A program made the translations under genes and the position numbers. This document shows, one piece after another, positions 36,437-47,122 of a DNA stretch of 64,000 nucleotides (position 1 is the first letter of the stretch; every line of letters starts with the position of its first letter). The stretch comes from an uncultured Endozoicomonas sp. (lineage in GTDB: Bacteria > Pseudomonadota > Gammaproteobacteria > Pseudomonadales > Endozoicomonadaceae), in assembly GCA_900299555.1 (NCBI GenBank), contig OODV01000117.1, positions 1 through 64,000 on the forward strand. Reading direction: 5' to 3'. The notes beneath the pieces were generated by a model. It ran no database searches. It was not told where the DNA came from and saw nothing but the letters and a program-made list of their open reading frames with translations.

Positions 36437-36463
36437 TACCCCACTCGATTGTTGAGTGGGGTG
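36437..36463 (+). terminator. Terminator of typA
   Basis: CCCCACTC-GATTGTT-GAGTGGGG forms an 8-base perfect stem about 30 bases after the typA stop. The tail has few T, so it may work with the adjacent repeat. Confidence 0.6.
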
Positions 36464-36465
36464 CC

Positions 36466-36628
36466 TATACCATTTCCACCTTTTAACTATTGGCTGCGCA
36501 GCCATTTTGAACTACTGGCCTGCGTTGAAGCACCTCGCCATAGCTACGGCTATGATTCGTCGCTTCGTCTTGTCCAGTAGCCAAAAATAGCTTGCTCGCT
36601 CTCATGGTTAGAAAGCGGAAGTGGTATA
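36466..36628. repeat. MITE-like intergenic repeat with TATACCA ends
   Basis: The ends TATACCATTTCCACCTTTTA (from 36466) and TAGAAAGCGGAAGTGGTATA (to 36628) are imperfect inverted repeats. Inside are a CATAGC/GCTATG palindrome and GAAGC...GCTTC arms. No gene fits. This roughly 163-base type of repeat sits between the typA terminator and the next gene and looks like a mobile or dispersed element. Confidence 0.6.
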
Positions 36629-36635
36629 ACTTCTC

Positions 36636-37721
36636 TCACATCCAGGGATTCCCCGGATATGGTGTGTAGACTGTCAAAAGCGTAACAACTACTCCAAGGC
36701 CAAGGAATAAGGCAATAGAATAACCGGGCGAGGTAAACCAGGCTTCCAGCCAGTGGGGGCTGCCAGGCTTCCAGGATGTTAAGTGTTTGTCTCTCTTATG
36801 CTCACTCCGTGAAGGTTTGTTGGCATTGTAACTCTCCCTGATTTTTTTAATGTCGGACTTTGTGAGAGGCGAAACAGGAAGTCTTTTTGTTTTTTTGCTG
36901 AATCTTTTATTGGTAGATACTAGGAAGCTATTCTCTAGTGGTGATGTGAGCAAGATAACCGGCTTGAGTTTTGGGTTGTCATAGAAGCCCAGAGTCGTTG
37001 AAAGATGGTATTCACTATTCTCTAAAACCGTTGATGGCGGCAATAACAGGTTCGTACTTATGGGCTCTGGGCTCAATATTTTTGAGGTGGTTACCCGGTT
37101 ATAGCTAATATCAATATCAATAATATGCTGATTTACCGATTGGGCTATGCATTGAAGAATGATATGCCGTTTCTCTTTTATACTCTTGAAATGCTCCAGG
37201 ATTAACATCTCAGGACAGAGCTGGGTGCTGTGAATGACCTTTCTGGTTAATAGTTCAAACAGGTTTGAATAAAAGTCTTTATCATTGGTAAGGCGTTTTT
37301 CAAGACCAATGTAATGGCTTAGCCAATAAGCCAGATCGATTTCATTTTGCTCCAGGACAAATGTTTCGAATACCCTTTCCTGTATTTTATTTAAATTAAA
37401 TATCGGTCGAAGCAGTCGAGAAAGTTCATCGTTACCGGTTTGGGTGGCAGTAATAACCAGTTTCGACAGATAGCGATAAAACTGTTCGGGGCGAGATCTA
37501 TGCAGAGCCTGTAAAATGAGCTGAGTGTATAGCCACCGATCTTGCTGTGGAGTTGCATGATTATTGACTGAGTACGTTTCAAATCCCGCTTCATTTATCC
37601 ATTGCTGAACCGTCATTTGATCTGCAGAAGAGAAATATTGAAAAGCAAATGCTTCTATAGTCATTACACTGGTTAAAACGATCGACGTTGCTTTAATTGC
37701 TCTTCTTAGCTGATGTTTCAT
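36636..37721 (-). CDS. Exported or membrane-anchored protein of unknown function
   Basis: I do not recognise this 361-residue protein. A signal peptide-like start (KATSIVLTSVMTIEAFAFQ, about 8-28) is followed by a helical region (about 30-200), a polar segment and a C-terminal TM helix (YSIALFLGLGVVVTLLTVYT, about 332-351). This suggests a periplasmic protein with a C-terminal anchor. ATG 37721 gives a proper signal peptide; an in-frame GTG at 37778 would add a polar extension. The coding sequence is A/T-rich compared with its neighbours, consistent with acquisition. Confidence 0.6.
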   Translation of the reverse strand: MKHQLRRAIKATSIVLTSVMTIEAFAFQYFSSADQMTVQQWINEAGFETYSVNNHATPQQDRWLYTQLILQALHRSRPEQFYRYLSKLVITATQTGNDELSRLLRPIFNLNKIQERVFETFVLEQNEIDLAYWLSHYIGLEKRLTNDKDFYSNLFELLTRKVIHSTQLCPEMLILEHFKSIKEKRHIILQCIAQSVNQHIIDIDISYNRVTTSKILSPEPISTNLLLPPSTVLENSEYHLSTTLGFYDNPKLKPVILLTSPLENSFLVSTNKRFSKKTKRLPVSPLTKSDIKKIRESYNANKPSRSEHKRDKHLTSWKPGSPHWLEAWFTSPGYSIALFLGLGVVVTLLTVYTPYPGNPWM

Positions 37722-37987
37722 ATTGTTCTGCTCATTACCCTTTTCAGCGCTATACAGCAGGCTATCAGCGAGTATCACTAATAGGTGGTTTCTTATCAGG
37801 AGCTAAAGTTGGTGACTGATAATGTATAGAGGCGACTACGCCTGATAAGCCTGAGACAGGTTCTGCCTGAATTGGTTCCAATCATGACTTTCTGAGAAAG
37901 GATAAGCGCTTTGCTGCAACAATCGTTTAAGGTTAAGGTAAGGCATAATTCTGCTGACTTTATGAAAGTTTCCTGAAAGGATTTTCC

Positions 37988-38941
37988 ATGCGCACTCTGT
38001 ATCCTGCCATCAAACCCTACGCTACCCGGCACCTGCAAGTTGATGACATTCATGAGATATACATTGAAGAGTGTGGCTCTCAGGATGGTATACCGGTGCT
38101 ATTTATTCATGGTGGTCCTGGTGCTGGCTGTACTGAACGGGATCGTTGTTTCTTTGACCCGGAAAAATACCGAATTATTCTCTTTGATCAGCGAGGATGT
38201 GGTCGATCCAAACCTCATGCAGAGCTGGAGCAGAATAACACTGCCCTGCTGATTGCAGATATTGAGTCAATTCGAACAACTCTGGGGGTTGATAAGTGGT
38301 TAGTATTTGGTGGATCCTGGGGTTCAACACTCTCTCTGCTTTATGCTCAGGCTCATCCAAAGCAGGTGTTTGGGCTGATAGTCAGAGGTATTTTTCTCTC
38401 TCGGCAACAGGATCTTGACTGGCTTTATAAAGATGGAGCCAGCAGGGTATTCCCGGACCACTGGGCGCATTTTCTGGAGCTGATTCCTGAGAGTGAAAGG
38501 GGGGATCTGCTGGAGGCTTATTACCATCGGCTGTTCGGAAACAATGAACTGGCAAGAATGAATGCTGCCAAGCATTGGTCTTTGTGGGAGGGGAATACGG
38601 CTACGTTAAGGCCTAACCATGAGTTGGTAGACCATTTTGCTGATCCACATCTGGCGCTATCTCTGTCCCGGATCGAGTGTCATTATTTCAGGAATAAGTC
38701 GTTTATTCAGCCTAATCAGATTATTGACAAAATGAATCTGATTTCAGCAATTCCCGGGGTTATTGTGCATGGGCGTTACGACATGATCTGCCCGCTTGAT
38801 AACGCACAGGCTTTGGCGGATCACTGGCCGAAAGCGGATCTGCAGATTATTCGTGATGCTGGTCATGCCTCCTGTGAGCCAGGCATTGTTGATGCATTGG
38901 TTAGAGCAACCGATGACTTTGCACGAAGACTGGTTCCATAA
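37988..38941 (+). CDS. pip: Prolyl iminopeptidase
   Basis: The 317-residue alpha/beta hydrolase removes N-terminal proline. It has FIHGGPGAGC (about 38-47, oxyanion loop), DQRGCGRSKPH, the nucleophile elbow GGSWGSTLS (about 108-116), the late HGRYDMICP with the acid residue, and DAGHASCEPG with the His. All three catalytic residues are visible. The sequence is close to other S33 family enzymes. A 50-base gap precedes dtd. Confidence 0.92.
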   Translation: MRTLYPAIKPYATRHLQVDDIHEIYIEECGSQDGIPVLFIHGGPGAGCTERDRCFFDPEKYRIILFDQRGCGRSKPHAELEQNNTALLIADIESIRTTLGVDKWLVFGGSWGSTLSLLYAQAHPKQVFGLIVRGIFLSRQQDLDWLYKDGASRVFPDHWAHFLELIPESERGDLLEAYYHRLFGNNELARMNAAKHWSLWEGNTATLRPNHELVDHFADPHLALSLSRIECHYFRNKSFIQPNQIIDKMNLISAIPGVIVHGRYDMICPLDNAQALADHWPKADLQIIRDAGHASCEPGIVDALVRATDDFARRLVP

Positions 38942-38991
38942 AAGGCTTTCGCAACGCATCACTTTATTTGAAAATAATTCGAGATGTATAG

Positions 38992-39429
38992 ATGAAAGGT
39001 CTAATTCAGCGTGTAAAGCATGCCCGTGTTGTGGTAAACGGAGAAATCGTTGGTGAAATTGGCCCTGGCATTCTTCTGCTGCTGGGAGTTGAAAAAGGGG
39101 ATGATTCGGCTCTGGCAGATAAACTGCTTGATAAAGTGCTGAAGTATCGCATTTTCAGCGATGAACAAGGCAAGATGAATCTTGGGTTGCAAGATGTGGG
39201 GGGCGGGCTGTTAATCGTTTCCCAATTCACCCTGGTTGCCGATACCCGCAAAGGATTACGACCCAGCTTCAGCTCCGGAGCATCTCCTGAACAAGGGGAA
39301 AGGCTTTATAACTACTTTGTTGAGCAGGCTCAAGAGCTTCATCAAGAGGTGGCTACCGGCCGTTTTGGGGCGGATATGAAAGTCTCCCTGCTTAATGATG
39401 GTCCAGTGACGTTTATGTTGGAGGTGTAG
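38992..39429 (+). CDS. dtd: D-aminoacyl-tRNA deacylase
   Basis: The 145-residue protein hydrolyses D-aminoacyl-tRNA, preventing D-amino acids entering protein. It has the start [17 protein letters not shown], the motif [12 protein letters not shown] (about 77-88) and the Gly-cisPro-type [11 protein letters not shown] end. It lies after pip on the same strand and before a bidirectional terminator shared with argS. Confidence 0.95.
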   Translation: MKGLIQRVKHARVVVNGEIVGEIGPGILLLLGVEKGDDSALADKLLDKVLKYRIFSDEQGKMNLGLQDVGGGLLIVSQFTLVADTRKGLRPSFSSGASPEQGERLYNYFVEQAQELHQEVATGRFGADMKVSLLNDGPVTFMLEV

Positions 39430-39527
39430 TTCTGGACTGCAATAGCTGCAGCAAATAATAGATACTGAAGCAGGAAGTTTTAAGTAAACTTGCTTGCTTC
39501 GTGTCTTGGAGTCTTCGTGATTACATC

Positions 39528-39555
39528 AAAGGCCGGTTTTTACACCAGCCTTTTT
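39528..39555. terminator. Bidirectional terminator between dtd and argS
   Basis: AAAGGCCGGT (39528-39537) and ACCAGCCTTT (39544-39553) form a stem with one mismatch, with T-runs on the plus side and A-runs before it. Confidence 0.8.
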
Positions 39556-39563
39556 GTTTTGCA

Positions 39564-41306
39564 CTACATCTGCTCGACAGTTTCAATACCCAGCAGGCCA
39601 AGACCCAGCTTCAGAGTTCTAGCGGTCAGGGCGCAGATCTGCAGGCGGCTGTTGCGCAGCTCTTCAGAAACACCTTCCTTGTTCACCGGGCAGGCTTCAT
39701 AGAATTTCATAAAGGCGCCGGAGATTTCATAGAGATAAGCGCACAGCTGGTGTGGCAGGCCTTCTCTGGCAACGGACTCAATGGTTTCGCTGAAGCGGCA
39801 GAGCTGAAGAGCCAGCTCTCGCTCGGCCTCGTTTTCGATCAGAATGTCACCCGTGAGGTCGGACTCACTGACACCTGCCCTGCGGAAGATGCTCATAATC
39901 CGGGTGTATGCATAGAGCAGATAGGGGGCAGTATTACCCTCAAACGCCAGCATATTATCCCAGTCAAAGACATAGTCACTGGTTCTGTTTTTGGACAGGT
40001 CGGCATACTTTACTGAGCCGATGGCAACGGAGCGGATAACGTTAACCTTCTGTTCTTCAGAAAGGTCGCCAGACTTGCTGGCAATCACGGCTGCAGCTCT
40101 CTCTTCGGCCTCATCCAGAAGGTCTGCCAGTTTAATGGTGGTGCCAGCACGGGTTTTGAATGGTTTACCGTCTTTACCCAGCATCATGCCAAAGGCGTGG
40201 TGTTCCAGAGATACATGGTCAGAAGCAAACCCGGCCTTGCGGGCAATAGTAAATACCTGCTCGAAGTGCTGTCCCTGACGTGCATCCACATAATAGAGAA
40301 CGCGATCCGCATTCAGGGTGTGGCAGCGGTGACGAATGGCTGCCAGATCGGTCGTGGTGTAGAGGAAGCCCCCGCCGGACTTTTCAACGATGACGCCCAT
40401 TGGGTCGCCATCTTTGTTTTTGAACTCATCCAGAAAGACAACTTTTGCACCGTTGTCTTCACTTAGCAGTCCTTTCTCATCAAGCAGTTTAATGATGACA
40501 GGCAGGCTGTCATTGTAAGCGCTTTCGCCCATAACATCAGTGGCTGTCAGTGAAACATTCAGACGGTCATAGGTGTCCTGATTGTGTGACAGAGTGATGT
40601 CTACCAGCTTTTTCCATAGCTTATGGCAATACTCATCGCCTGCCTGAAGGCGAACCACATAGCTCCTGGCTCTGGTTGCAAAGTCGGGGTTGTCATCAAA
40701 ATGCTTTTTGGCTTCCCGATAGAAGGTTTCCAGATCGGAGAGCTCCATGCTCATGGCTTCCTGGCTTTCTTTTTCCAGTTCTTCCAGGTGGGCAATCAGC
40801 ATGCCGAACTGGGTTCCCCAGTCGCCCAGGTGATTCTGACGGATCACTTTGTGCCCAAGAAATTCGAGCGTTCTTGCCGTTGAATCTCCAATTATGGTGG
40901 AGCGCAGGTGGCCAACATGCATTTCCTTGGCAACGTTCGGTGCTGAATAATCAACGACAACCGTCTGTTTACTATCCGTTTCGGCAACACCGGCACGAGG
41001 GTCTTTGATTGCGGAGAAAAGGCTGCTGGCCAGCCACTCAGGGGCGAGATGGATATTGATAAAGCCCGGGCCGGCAAGCTCAACTTTGCTGGCTACGCCA
41101 TCAAGGTCAAGGCTGTCGATCACTTTTTGAGCCAGTTCCCGTGGATTCATACCCATATTTTTAGCAGCGGCCATTACGGCGTTGCACTGATAATCACCAA
41201 AATTCGCCCGTGCGCTGGGACGAACCATGGCTGGGGTGCCTTCTGGGGCTCCCGCAGCGATAAGCGCTTTGACGACTCTGTCTTCAAGCAGCTTGAGAAT
41301 ATTCAT
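39564..41306 (-). CDS. argS: Arginyl-tRNA synthetase
   Basis: The 580-residue class Ia enzyme has the Add-1 N-terminal domain, the HIGH-type motif [16 protein letters not shown] (about 130-145), LGDWGTQFG, and the anticodon-binding alpha-helical domain ending in the [14 protein letters not shown] segment. Length and order are normal. Convergent with dtd; the divergent SPOR gene is 478 bases away, and the order argS-SPOR-hslV-hslU is that of pseudomonads. Confidence 0.95.
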   Translation of the reverse strand: MNILKLLEDRVVKALIAAGAPEGTPAMVRPSARANFGDYQCNAVMAAAKNMGMNPRELAQKVIDSLDLDGVASKVELAGPGFINIHLAPEWLASSLFSAIKDPRAGVAETDSKQTVVVDYSAPNVAKEMHVGHLRSTIIGDSTARTLEFLGHKVIRQNHLGDWGTQFGMLIAHLEELEKESQEAMSMELSDLETFYREAKKHFDDNPDFATRARSYVVRLQAGDEYCHKLWKKLVDITLSHNQDTYDRLNVSLTATDVMGESAYNDSLPVIIKLLDEKGLLSEDNGAKVVFLDEFKNKDGDPMGVIVEKSGGGFLYTTTDLAAIRHRCHTLNADRVLYYVDARQGQHFEQVFTIARKAGFASDHVSLEHHAFGMMLGKDGKPFKTRAGTTIKLADLLDEAEERAAAVIASKSGDLSEEQKVNVIRSVAIGSVKYADLSKNRTSDYVFDWDNMLAFEGNTAPYLLYAYTRIMSIFRRAGVSESDLTGDILIENEAERELALQLCRFSETIESVAREGLPHQLCAYLYEISGAFMKFYEACPVNKEGVSEELRNSRLQICALTARTLKLGLGLLGIETVEQM

Positions 41307-41783
41307 GCATGAGTCCTTGGTTAAACTCGGGTATATAGCGACTAGTTCCTCTCAGACCCTTTAAACCGTCTGGGCTGAGAGGAGAATGTAAGCTCATGTG
41401 CCCATATTATCTGATACTTTCTGTCCGCTGGAGACTCTACAGTAACAAGAGCCTTTTGACAGTCGGAAGTTCATATAGGGGCATTACAACGGTTATACAT
41501 CTTGCCTTAAGCTTTTGGTGAGCGTTGAATCATTGGCTGCTGAAATAATGTCTTGTCTCAAACAAGGCTGCAGCGAAAACTCTCTCAATTAAGGTCAGGC
41601 GGGTAGGCTGTTGTTCTGAGCACTGAATGATGGGAATGCTATCGAAAAAGGCCATTCGTCTCAATAGAAGCGCTCTCGTATTCAAATAGCAGTGCTTGAC
41701 CTTATATCAGTCCTATCAGAGATAATGGTATCTTTATCAAATAGAGTACATATAAAGAGACTGACCACAAAAAGTTGAGAATT
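41307..41783. promoter_or_regulatory. Divergent promoter region between argS and the SPOR gene
   Basis: No credible gene. CCTCTCAG (41348-41355) and CTGAGAGG (41375-41382), with inner ACCC/GGG pairing, form a hairpin 42 bases upstream of argS. It could be an argS leader structure. The rest is A/T-rich and unremarkable. Confidence 0.4.
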
Positions 41784-42374
41784 ATGACATCCAGATCAAA
41801 CAGTACCAAGCGGGGAGCCAGTAAGTCGAAAAGTGCCGGCAAAACGACACCAGTGTCTATGCCTAATTGGGTCTGGTTGCTTGCAGGGCTTGTGATTGGT
41901 GTGTTTGTGGCTTTTCTGGCAGGGCTAATGCCTTCTGCGAAAGATGTCAGGACGGTGGCAGAACAGGTCGCTTCAGCATCTGTGGATGAACAGAAAAAAG
42001 ATAACCAGCCTGTGTTTGATTTTTATACCCTGCTTCCTGAGTCAGAGGTGACAGTTTCTATCCCTGACCCGGCTCCAGCTAAAACACAACCGAAGAAAAA
42101 GGAGCAGAACGCAGCTCTACCAGCGACAAGCACCAAACCTAAAAAGTATTTGTTACAGGCTGGCTCTTTCCGCAGCTCAAAGGATGCTGAGCGACTCAGG
42201 GCTCAATTGCTGCTGGAAGGTTTGACGCCCAAGGTCGAGCGAGTAAATGTAGGGGGCGGTGAAACCTGGCATCGCGTGCAGTTGGGGCCATTCACTGATC
42301 GGGCCTCGCTTCAGAGTGCCCAGAAAGTGTTAGCTGGCCAGAATATTGATAGCCTGCTTTTACAGCTGAAATAG
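41784..42374 (+). CDS. SPOR-domain protein, FtsN-like
   Basis: The 196-residue bitopic protein has a basic cytoplasmic head, a TM helix (VWLLAGLVIGVFVAFLAGL, about 31-49), a proline/lysine-rich periplasmic linker and a C-terminal SPOR domain (about 118-196) with YLLQAGSFRSSKDAERLRAQ and GGGETWHRVQLGPF. SPOR domains bind denuded septal peptidoglycan. FtsN is a plausible name because of the argS-hslV position, but the N-terminal FtsN motifs are not clear. ATG 41784 is used; a TTG lies three codons upstream. Confidence 0.8.
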   Translation: MTSRSNSTKRGASKSKSAGKTTPVSMPNWVWLLAGLVIGVFVAFLAGLMPSAKDVRTVAEQVASASVDEQKKDNQPVFDFYTLLPESEVTVSIPDPAPAKTQPKKKEQNAALPATSTKPKKYLLQAGSFRSSKDAERLRAQLLLEGLTPKVERVNVGGGETWHRVQLGPFTDRASLQSAQKVLAGQNIDSLLLQLK

Positions 42375-42480
42375 GAAAAACTCAGTTCCGGGGAGCTTTC
42401 TCTTCAGTCCCTCTTGATAATTAAATACATCTCCCCAATATAAGGCTCTGTTATCCGTTTTTTTATTTAAGGAGCGAGCC

Positions 42481-43023
42481 TTGGAACAGTATCGTGGCAC
42501 AACTATTCTGTCGGTGCGTCGTGGCGGCAGTGTCGTGATCGGTGGTGATGGCCAGGTTTCGCTGGGTGATGCCGTCATCAAGGGCAATGCCCACAAGGTA
42601 CGTCGACTCTATCACGGGAAGGTCATTGCCGGATTTGCAGGTGGCACTGCTGATGCATTTACCCTGTTTGAGCGCTTCGAAGCTCAGCTGGAGAAGCATC
42701 AGGGACGACTGACCAAGTCAGCGGTTGAGCTGGCTAAAGAGTGGCGAACCGAGAGAGCCCTGCAAAGGCTGGAAGCGATGTTGATTGTTGCTGATGCCAC
42801 CGCTTCCCTGATTATCACCGGTAATGGTGACGTGATGGAGACAGAGGATGGCATTCTGGCCATTGGCTCTGGTGGATTTTATGCTCAGTCGGCAGCGAAG
42901 GCACTGTTTCAAAATACTGAAATGGGTGCCCGTGATATTGTCGAAAAGAGTCTGGGTATTGCGGCAGATATCTGCGTTTACACCAATTCAAATCAAGTCA
43001 TTGAAGAGCTTCCAGCTGCCTGA
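42481..43023 (+). CDS. hslV: ATP-dependent protease proteolytic subunit HslV
   Basis: The 180-residue threonine peptidase forms the chamber of HslUV. It starts with TTG at 42481, preceded by a good AAGGAG at 42469-42474. The sequence begins [16 protein letters not shown], so the catalytic Thr is residue 7 and a six-residue propeptide must be removed, unlike E. coli where it follows Met directly. Other conserved parts are [10 protein letters not shown] and AIGSGG. hslU follows after 30 bases. Confidence 0.93.
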   Translation: MEQYRGTTILSVRRGGSVVIGGDGQVSLGDAVIKGNAHKVRRLYHGKVIAGFAGGTADAFTLFERFEAQLEKHQGRLTKSAVELAKEWRTERALQRLEAMLIVADATASLIITGNGDVMETEDGILAIGSGGFYAQSAAKALFQNTEMGARDIVEKSLGIAADICVYTNSNQVIEELPAA

Positions 43024-43053
43024 AGCCATTGCTATTTAAGACGAGTTTCCAAT

Positions 43054-44391
43054 ATGTCAGATATGACGCCCCGCGAAATTGTTCATGAGTTGGACAAACA
43101 CATTATTGGTCAGGATGAAGCCAAGCGTGCTGTAGCAATAGCGCTTCGTAACCGCTGGCGCAGAATGCAGTTGAATGAAGATCTGCGTAATGAGATCAGC
43201 CCTAAAAATATCCTGATGATTGGCCCTACTGGTGTTGGTAAAACTGAAATTGCCCGACGCCTTGCCAAGCTGGCCAATGCACCGTTTATCAAGATTGAAG
43301 CCACTAAATTTACTGAAGTCGGTTATGTTGGGCGTGACGTTGAGTCCATTGTTCGTGATTTGATGGATGCTGCGATCAAAATGCTTCGTGAAATGGAAAT
43401 GGAGCGCGTTCGTCATCGGGCTCTGGATGCTGCTGAAGAGCGAATTCTGGATGCGCTACTTCCGCCGGCACGCTCCTTTGGTGAAGACTCTCAGCCGCAG
43501 GACAGCTCTACCCGTCAGGTATTCCGCAAGAAGTTGCGTGAAGGTGATCTAGACGATAAAGAGATTGAAATTGATGTCCGCGAAGCAGCCATGGGCGTTG
43601 AGATTATGGCACCTCCCGGAATGGAGGAAATGACCAGCCAACTTCAGAATATGTTCTCTAACCTGAACACCGGAAAGTCCAAGAATCGGAAGCTGAAAGT
43701 CAAAGATGCCATGCGTCTGGTTCAGGAAGAAGAAGCTGGCAAGCTAGTCAACGAAGACGAGCTGAAGGCTAAGGCGGTAACGGCGGTTGAGCAAAACGGT
43801 ATTGTCTTTCTTGATGAAATTGACAAGGTTGCAAAGCGATCTGGCGCCTCTAATGCTGATGTGTCGCGTGAAGGGGTTCAGCGAGACCTGCTGCCTTTGA
43901 TAGAAGGTTGTACCGTTTCCACCAAATACGGCATGGTGAAAACGGATCACATCCTGTTTATCGCTTCTGGTGCTTTCCATCTGGCTAAGCCTTCAGACCT
44001 GATTCCAGAGCTGCAGGGTCGTCTGCCTATCCGTGTGGAGCTGAAAGCGCTCTCTTCAGATGACTTTATGCGCATTCTAACGGAGCCTGATGCCTCTCTG
44101 ACGGAGCAATACCAAGCGTTGATGGCAACGGAATCGCTCAATATCGAGTTTACCGAAGATGCCATTCGTCGTCTGGCCGAGGTTTCCTGGCAGGTTAATG
44201 AGCGTACTGAGAATATCGGTGCCCGTCGTCTCCATACCGTTATGGAGCGCCTGCTGGAAGAAGTCTCTTTCAGTGCTGCTGACCTGGCTTCTGCTCAGAA
44301 TGGTACGCCGCTTAGGATTGATGCAGCCTATGTGGATAAACACCTGGGTGAACTGGTTCAGGATGAAGACCTGAGTCGCTATATCCTCTAA
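43054..44391 (+). CDS. hslU: ATP-dependent protease ATPase subunit HslU
   Basis: The 445-residue AAA+ unfoldase has Walker [16 protein letters not shown] (about 56-70), the pore loop GYVGRDVES, the I-domain (about 110-240), Walker [10 protein letters not shown] and arginine finger region [13 protein letters not shown]. The C-terminal LSRYIL tail docks into HslV. It is the second gene of hslVU. Confidence 0.95.
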   Translation: MSDMTPREIVHELDKHIIGQDEAKRAVAIALRNRWRRMQLNEDLRNEISPKNILMIGPTGVGKTEIARRLAKLANAPFIKIEATKFTEVGYVGRDVESIVRDLMDAAIKMLREMEMERVRHRALDAAEERILDALLPPARSFGEDSQPQDSSTRQVFRKKLREGDLDDKEIEIDVREAAMGVEIMAPPGMEEMTSQLQNMFSNLNTGKSKNRKLKVKDAMRLVQEEEAGKLVNEDELKAKAVTAVEQNGIVFLDEIDKVAKRSGASNADVSREGVQRDLLPLIEGCTVSTKYGMVKTDHILFIASGAFHLAKPSDLIPELQGRLPIRVELKALSSDDFMRILTEPDASLTEQYQALMATESLNIEFTEDAIRRLAEVSWQVNERTENIGARRLHTVMERLLEEVSFSAADLASAQNGTPLRIDAAYVDKHLGELVQDEDLSRYIL

Positions 44392-44403
44392 CAGTCTGCT
44401 TTG

Positions 44404-44440
44404 AGGTGGTCAGCGCCTTGCTGACCACTCATCTTTCTTG
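44404..44440 (+). terminator. Terminator of hslVU
   Basis: GTGGTCAGC (44406-44414) and GCTGACCAC (44420-44428) pair over nine bases with a five-base loop, followed by a T-rich tail. Confidence 0.85.
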
Positions 44441-44474
44441 CTCTTTTTACTAATGAGTGGGTACCCTGCCAGAA

Positions 44475-44852
44475 ATGACAACCTCGATCCCTTCCGCCAT
44501 TAAGCTTCACAAACGCTCCAGATTATTGGAAGTTCAGTTTGGCCACGAATCATTTCAGTTGGAGGCAGAGTTTCTCAGGGTATTAAGCCCTTCAGCAGAG
44601 GTTCGTGGTCATGGTAATCCTGTCTTACAGACCGGTAAGCTGAATGTGGCCATCACCGGTGTGGAAATGGTTGGCCAGTACGCAATAAAGCTGATATTTG
44701 ATGATGGCCATGACAGCGGTATTTATGACTGGAGCTACCTCTATGAACTATGCCGTAAGAAGGAAACGATGTGGGATGAGTATATACAGGCTCTAAGGGG
44801 GGCTGGCGCCAGTCGTGATCCGGATGTTTCAGTGGTTCGCTTTTTTCAGTAA
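44475..44852 (+). CDS. DUF971 family protein
   Basis: The 125-residue protein belongs to the DUF971 family, which resembles the N-terminal domain of gamma-butyrobetaine hydroxylase. It shows IKLHKRSRLLEVQF, FLRVLSPSAEVRGHG, GQYAIKLIFDDGHDSGIYDW and LYELCRKKE, with a GASRDPD end. No established biochemical role. ATG 44475 fits family N-termini; a GTG at 44457 is less likely. It follows hslU, as in pseudomonads where it lies before the pha genes. Confidence 0.85.
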   Translation: MTTSIPSAIKLHKRSRLLEVQFGHESFQLEAEFLRVLSPSAEVRGHGNPVLQTGKLNVAITGVEMVGQYAIKLIFDDGHDSGIYDWSYLYELCRKKETMWDEYIQALRGAGASRDPDVSVVRFFQ

Positions 44853-44872
44853 TAGTTTTTAGGGAAACTCCC

Positions 44873-46070
44873 TCAATTTGATTTATAGGATTTTTGATAT
44901 TTACAATCACTACTGTCCGGTTCAACATTCTGAAGCTCCAGAAAGCCCTGAGCAATCAATGCAGGGGCTATGCTTTTCTCTGGCGTATTGCTCAATAAAT
45001 CAACCACCGATCGTTTTGTCATCAGGTTCAGGTTAATCCTCCGGGCTATCTGTTGAAGAGATAACCTGCCGGGATAGTTGAGCTGAACCAAACGCAGTAG
45101 CAGGCAGGCAATCATAGCGGTCAATACCGGGATTTTGACTGTATTTTCACTTCGCCCAATAAAGCGTTTAACCTTCAGATTCTGTTTAATCCATTTGACA
45201 AACAGCTCGATCTGCCAGCGGGATTAATACAGGCTGCTATTTCTGCTGCTATCCTGCTCAGGTCATTACTGATGAATGTCAGCACCTTGCCGTCTTCTTC
45301 ATGAGGGATGCGAACTCGGCGAAGGTCTGTTGGGTAGGCTTTCTGGCCTTTATCTGACGAGAGGCGGATAATCTGGTATTCTAGAATGAAATCCTCCGTG
45401 GTTTCCCGCGCTTCAATGACTTCATGGACTGCAGAGCTTTTCATTCTCCCCACGAACCAGGTGCCCTGATTCGTCACTTCGCAGTACCAGCTGCAGTCGT
45501 CATAGGCTCAAAAACGCAGCTAACACCAGGCATGATCGGTAGGTTCTGCACGGCCTTGCAGTCATTTACTCTGGCGGTTGTCAGTTCAAAAAATGTCGGT
45601 GTATCGGCCTCAGGATCATAAACCGTGTGCAACTTGATCCCCCCTTGGTCTTTCGGAAGAGTGCCCACTCAAACTGATTCAGGTTCAGATCAATTGTTGT
45701 AGAATCAATCAGGTGAACCATGTCACTGGCAGCCCCAAGGGACAGGCGGTCTCTGACCTTTTGCAGCGGAAAGAAAAAAGTCCCGGCAAAGATACTTACA
45801 GGACGACTGTTGTTGACATCTGATAATGAGGAACGCGTTATACGCGAGACACCCGGGTGATAGTGGTGGTTATGGCTGGTGTTAACGTTTTCCACCCGGT
45901 CGCGTTTGAGACCCGGCTAGCCAGTTGAACAAACATCATGGCAACGGGTTGCGTCCGGCAAGGCAGTTTTCTGACGCTGTGATCGCCATTATGCCGGTCA
46001 ACCATTTTTCAAACTGGTGACGGGGTATCGCCCTGAGAGACTGTTGTAAAACGCTGTTATGATGCTTCAT
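44873..46070 (-). pseudogene. IS4-family transposase with multiple lesions
   Basis: From ATG 46070 the frame starts MKHHNSVLQQSLRAIPRHQF, then must shift to VDRHNGDHSVRKLPCRTQPV, then to VENVNTSHNHHYHPGVSRIT. The block HLIDSTTIDLNLNQ (first catalytic Asp) follows. Further shifts near 45670, 45490 and 45225 and an in-frame TAA (ALY-stop-SRWQIELF) break it before the C-terminal WQIELFVKWIKQNLKVKRF region. At least five lesions are visible. It is dead. Confidence 0.85.
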
Positions 46071-46192
46071 GCCTGTCCTTTGCCTGTTCCAGAAAAGCTG
46101 TCTGGACAATGGCCATTCTAACGCAAAGCATCAGGGACAGGCTCTTTAAGCTTCTCCCCGATTTCTAATCGGACAGCAGTGATTTGAAATAT
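44897..46192 (-). mobile_element. IS4-family insertion sequence, decayed
   Basis: The 26-base ends match in 22 positions: ATATTTACAATCACTACTGT at 44897 onward and the complement of the end at 46167-46192. The distance, about 1.3 kb, is normal for IS4-type elements, and the interior encodes one DDE transposase broken in several places. The element is not mobile by itself but its ends are well kept. Confidence 0.8.
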
Positions 46193-47122
46193 ACTTTTAT
46201 GCTTAATCCAGTGTTAACAGCCATCTTGAGTTTAATCAGAGCGTCAAACTTCTAACGCATTTCTGGCAGCAATTCCAGCTGAGGTTAATTGTGCGTTTTT
46301 TGACTGAATTTTGGAGGCGCTATTCCCCCCCCCCAATAAAAGCCAGTACTACAGGTTATTTAACAGTTTATCGATGGGGTGTTCTACACTTTTAAGGAAA
46401 TTGGAATTTATAACTGAGGAAGGCTTCTTATTAATGATGGGGAATAGTTTGATTCGTTACACCATCTATTCTCCTATTACCTAGCCTCCAGATTCAAACA
46501 ATTCAAAGACTCTTGAGCAAGAAGTAGGAATGACAGGTAAATGTCATGTAGCTTCTAAATCTTCAATGTTTGACAAATTAATAGTTTTTCACAAGGTTGA
46601 ATTCCAGTTTATAGATAACTAATGAGGGCTATAACAAATCACAGTTTGAAATGAATGAAGGTTATTTGCTAAGCCTGACACATTTTTTTTGATATTTATG
46701 GGTATCAGGCAAAGATGCTATTCAAGTAGATTGATGGTATGGGGTTTCTTTCTGAAAAAGGTAAGATTCGATTTAAATTTACTAACATCCAACAAGTTGG
46801 CTATGCCAGTTAACCATAATGGGTTAGTTTGTTGGGTTAATTTGGGTGTGATAAAAAATGCCAAAGGCTGTGATCAGATTCTTACAGCCTTTAGTTGCAT
46901 TTTGTTGAGGTGGTTAATGAGTGTAGGTTTTTTAAAATCTATGGTTGGGTAGTAAGTGTTGCTCATATTTTATTAGTCTCCCTCAGGGTTAAAACTAGCG
47001 GTTTTAGCCGGTGGTTGTTGAATAGTGGTGTTTTTTTGGAGTTAAAAAGTTTAATGGTTTTGTAGTCTGTTAAAGTTGCATTGATTAGAAAATATAGTTT
47101 TCATTGTCAAGGATGACTGCTG
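46193..47122. other. Long A/T-rich gap upstream of the FPPPP protein gene
   Basis: About 930 bases without a convincing gene. AAAGGCTGT/ACAGCCTTT (46863-46892) is a perfect 9-base hairpin, weakly T-rich after it. A run of nine to ten C lies near 46326. The base composition is clearly more A/T-rich than the flanking conserved genes, supporting foreign origin or decay. An 87-codon open frame at 46689 has no start signal and is not accepted. Confidence 0.5.

Noticed and set aside
46689..46952. 87-codon frame in the gap before the FPPPP protein
   Set aside because: It lacks a ribosome binding site and any recognised motif, and the hairpin at 46863-46892 lies inside it.
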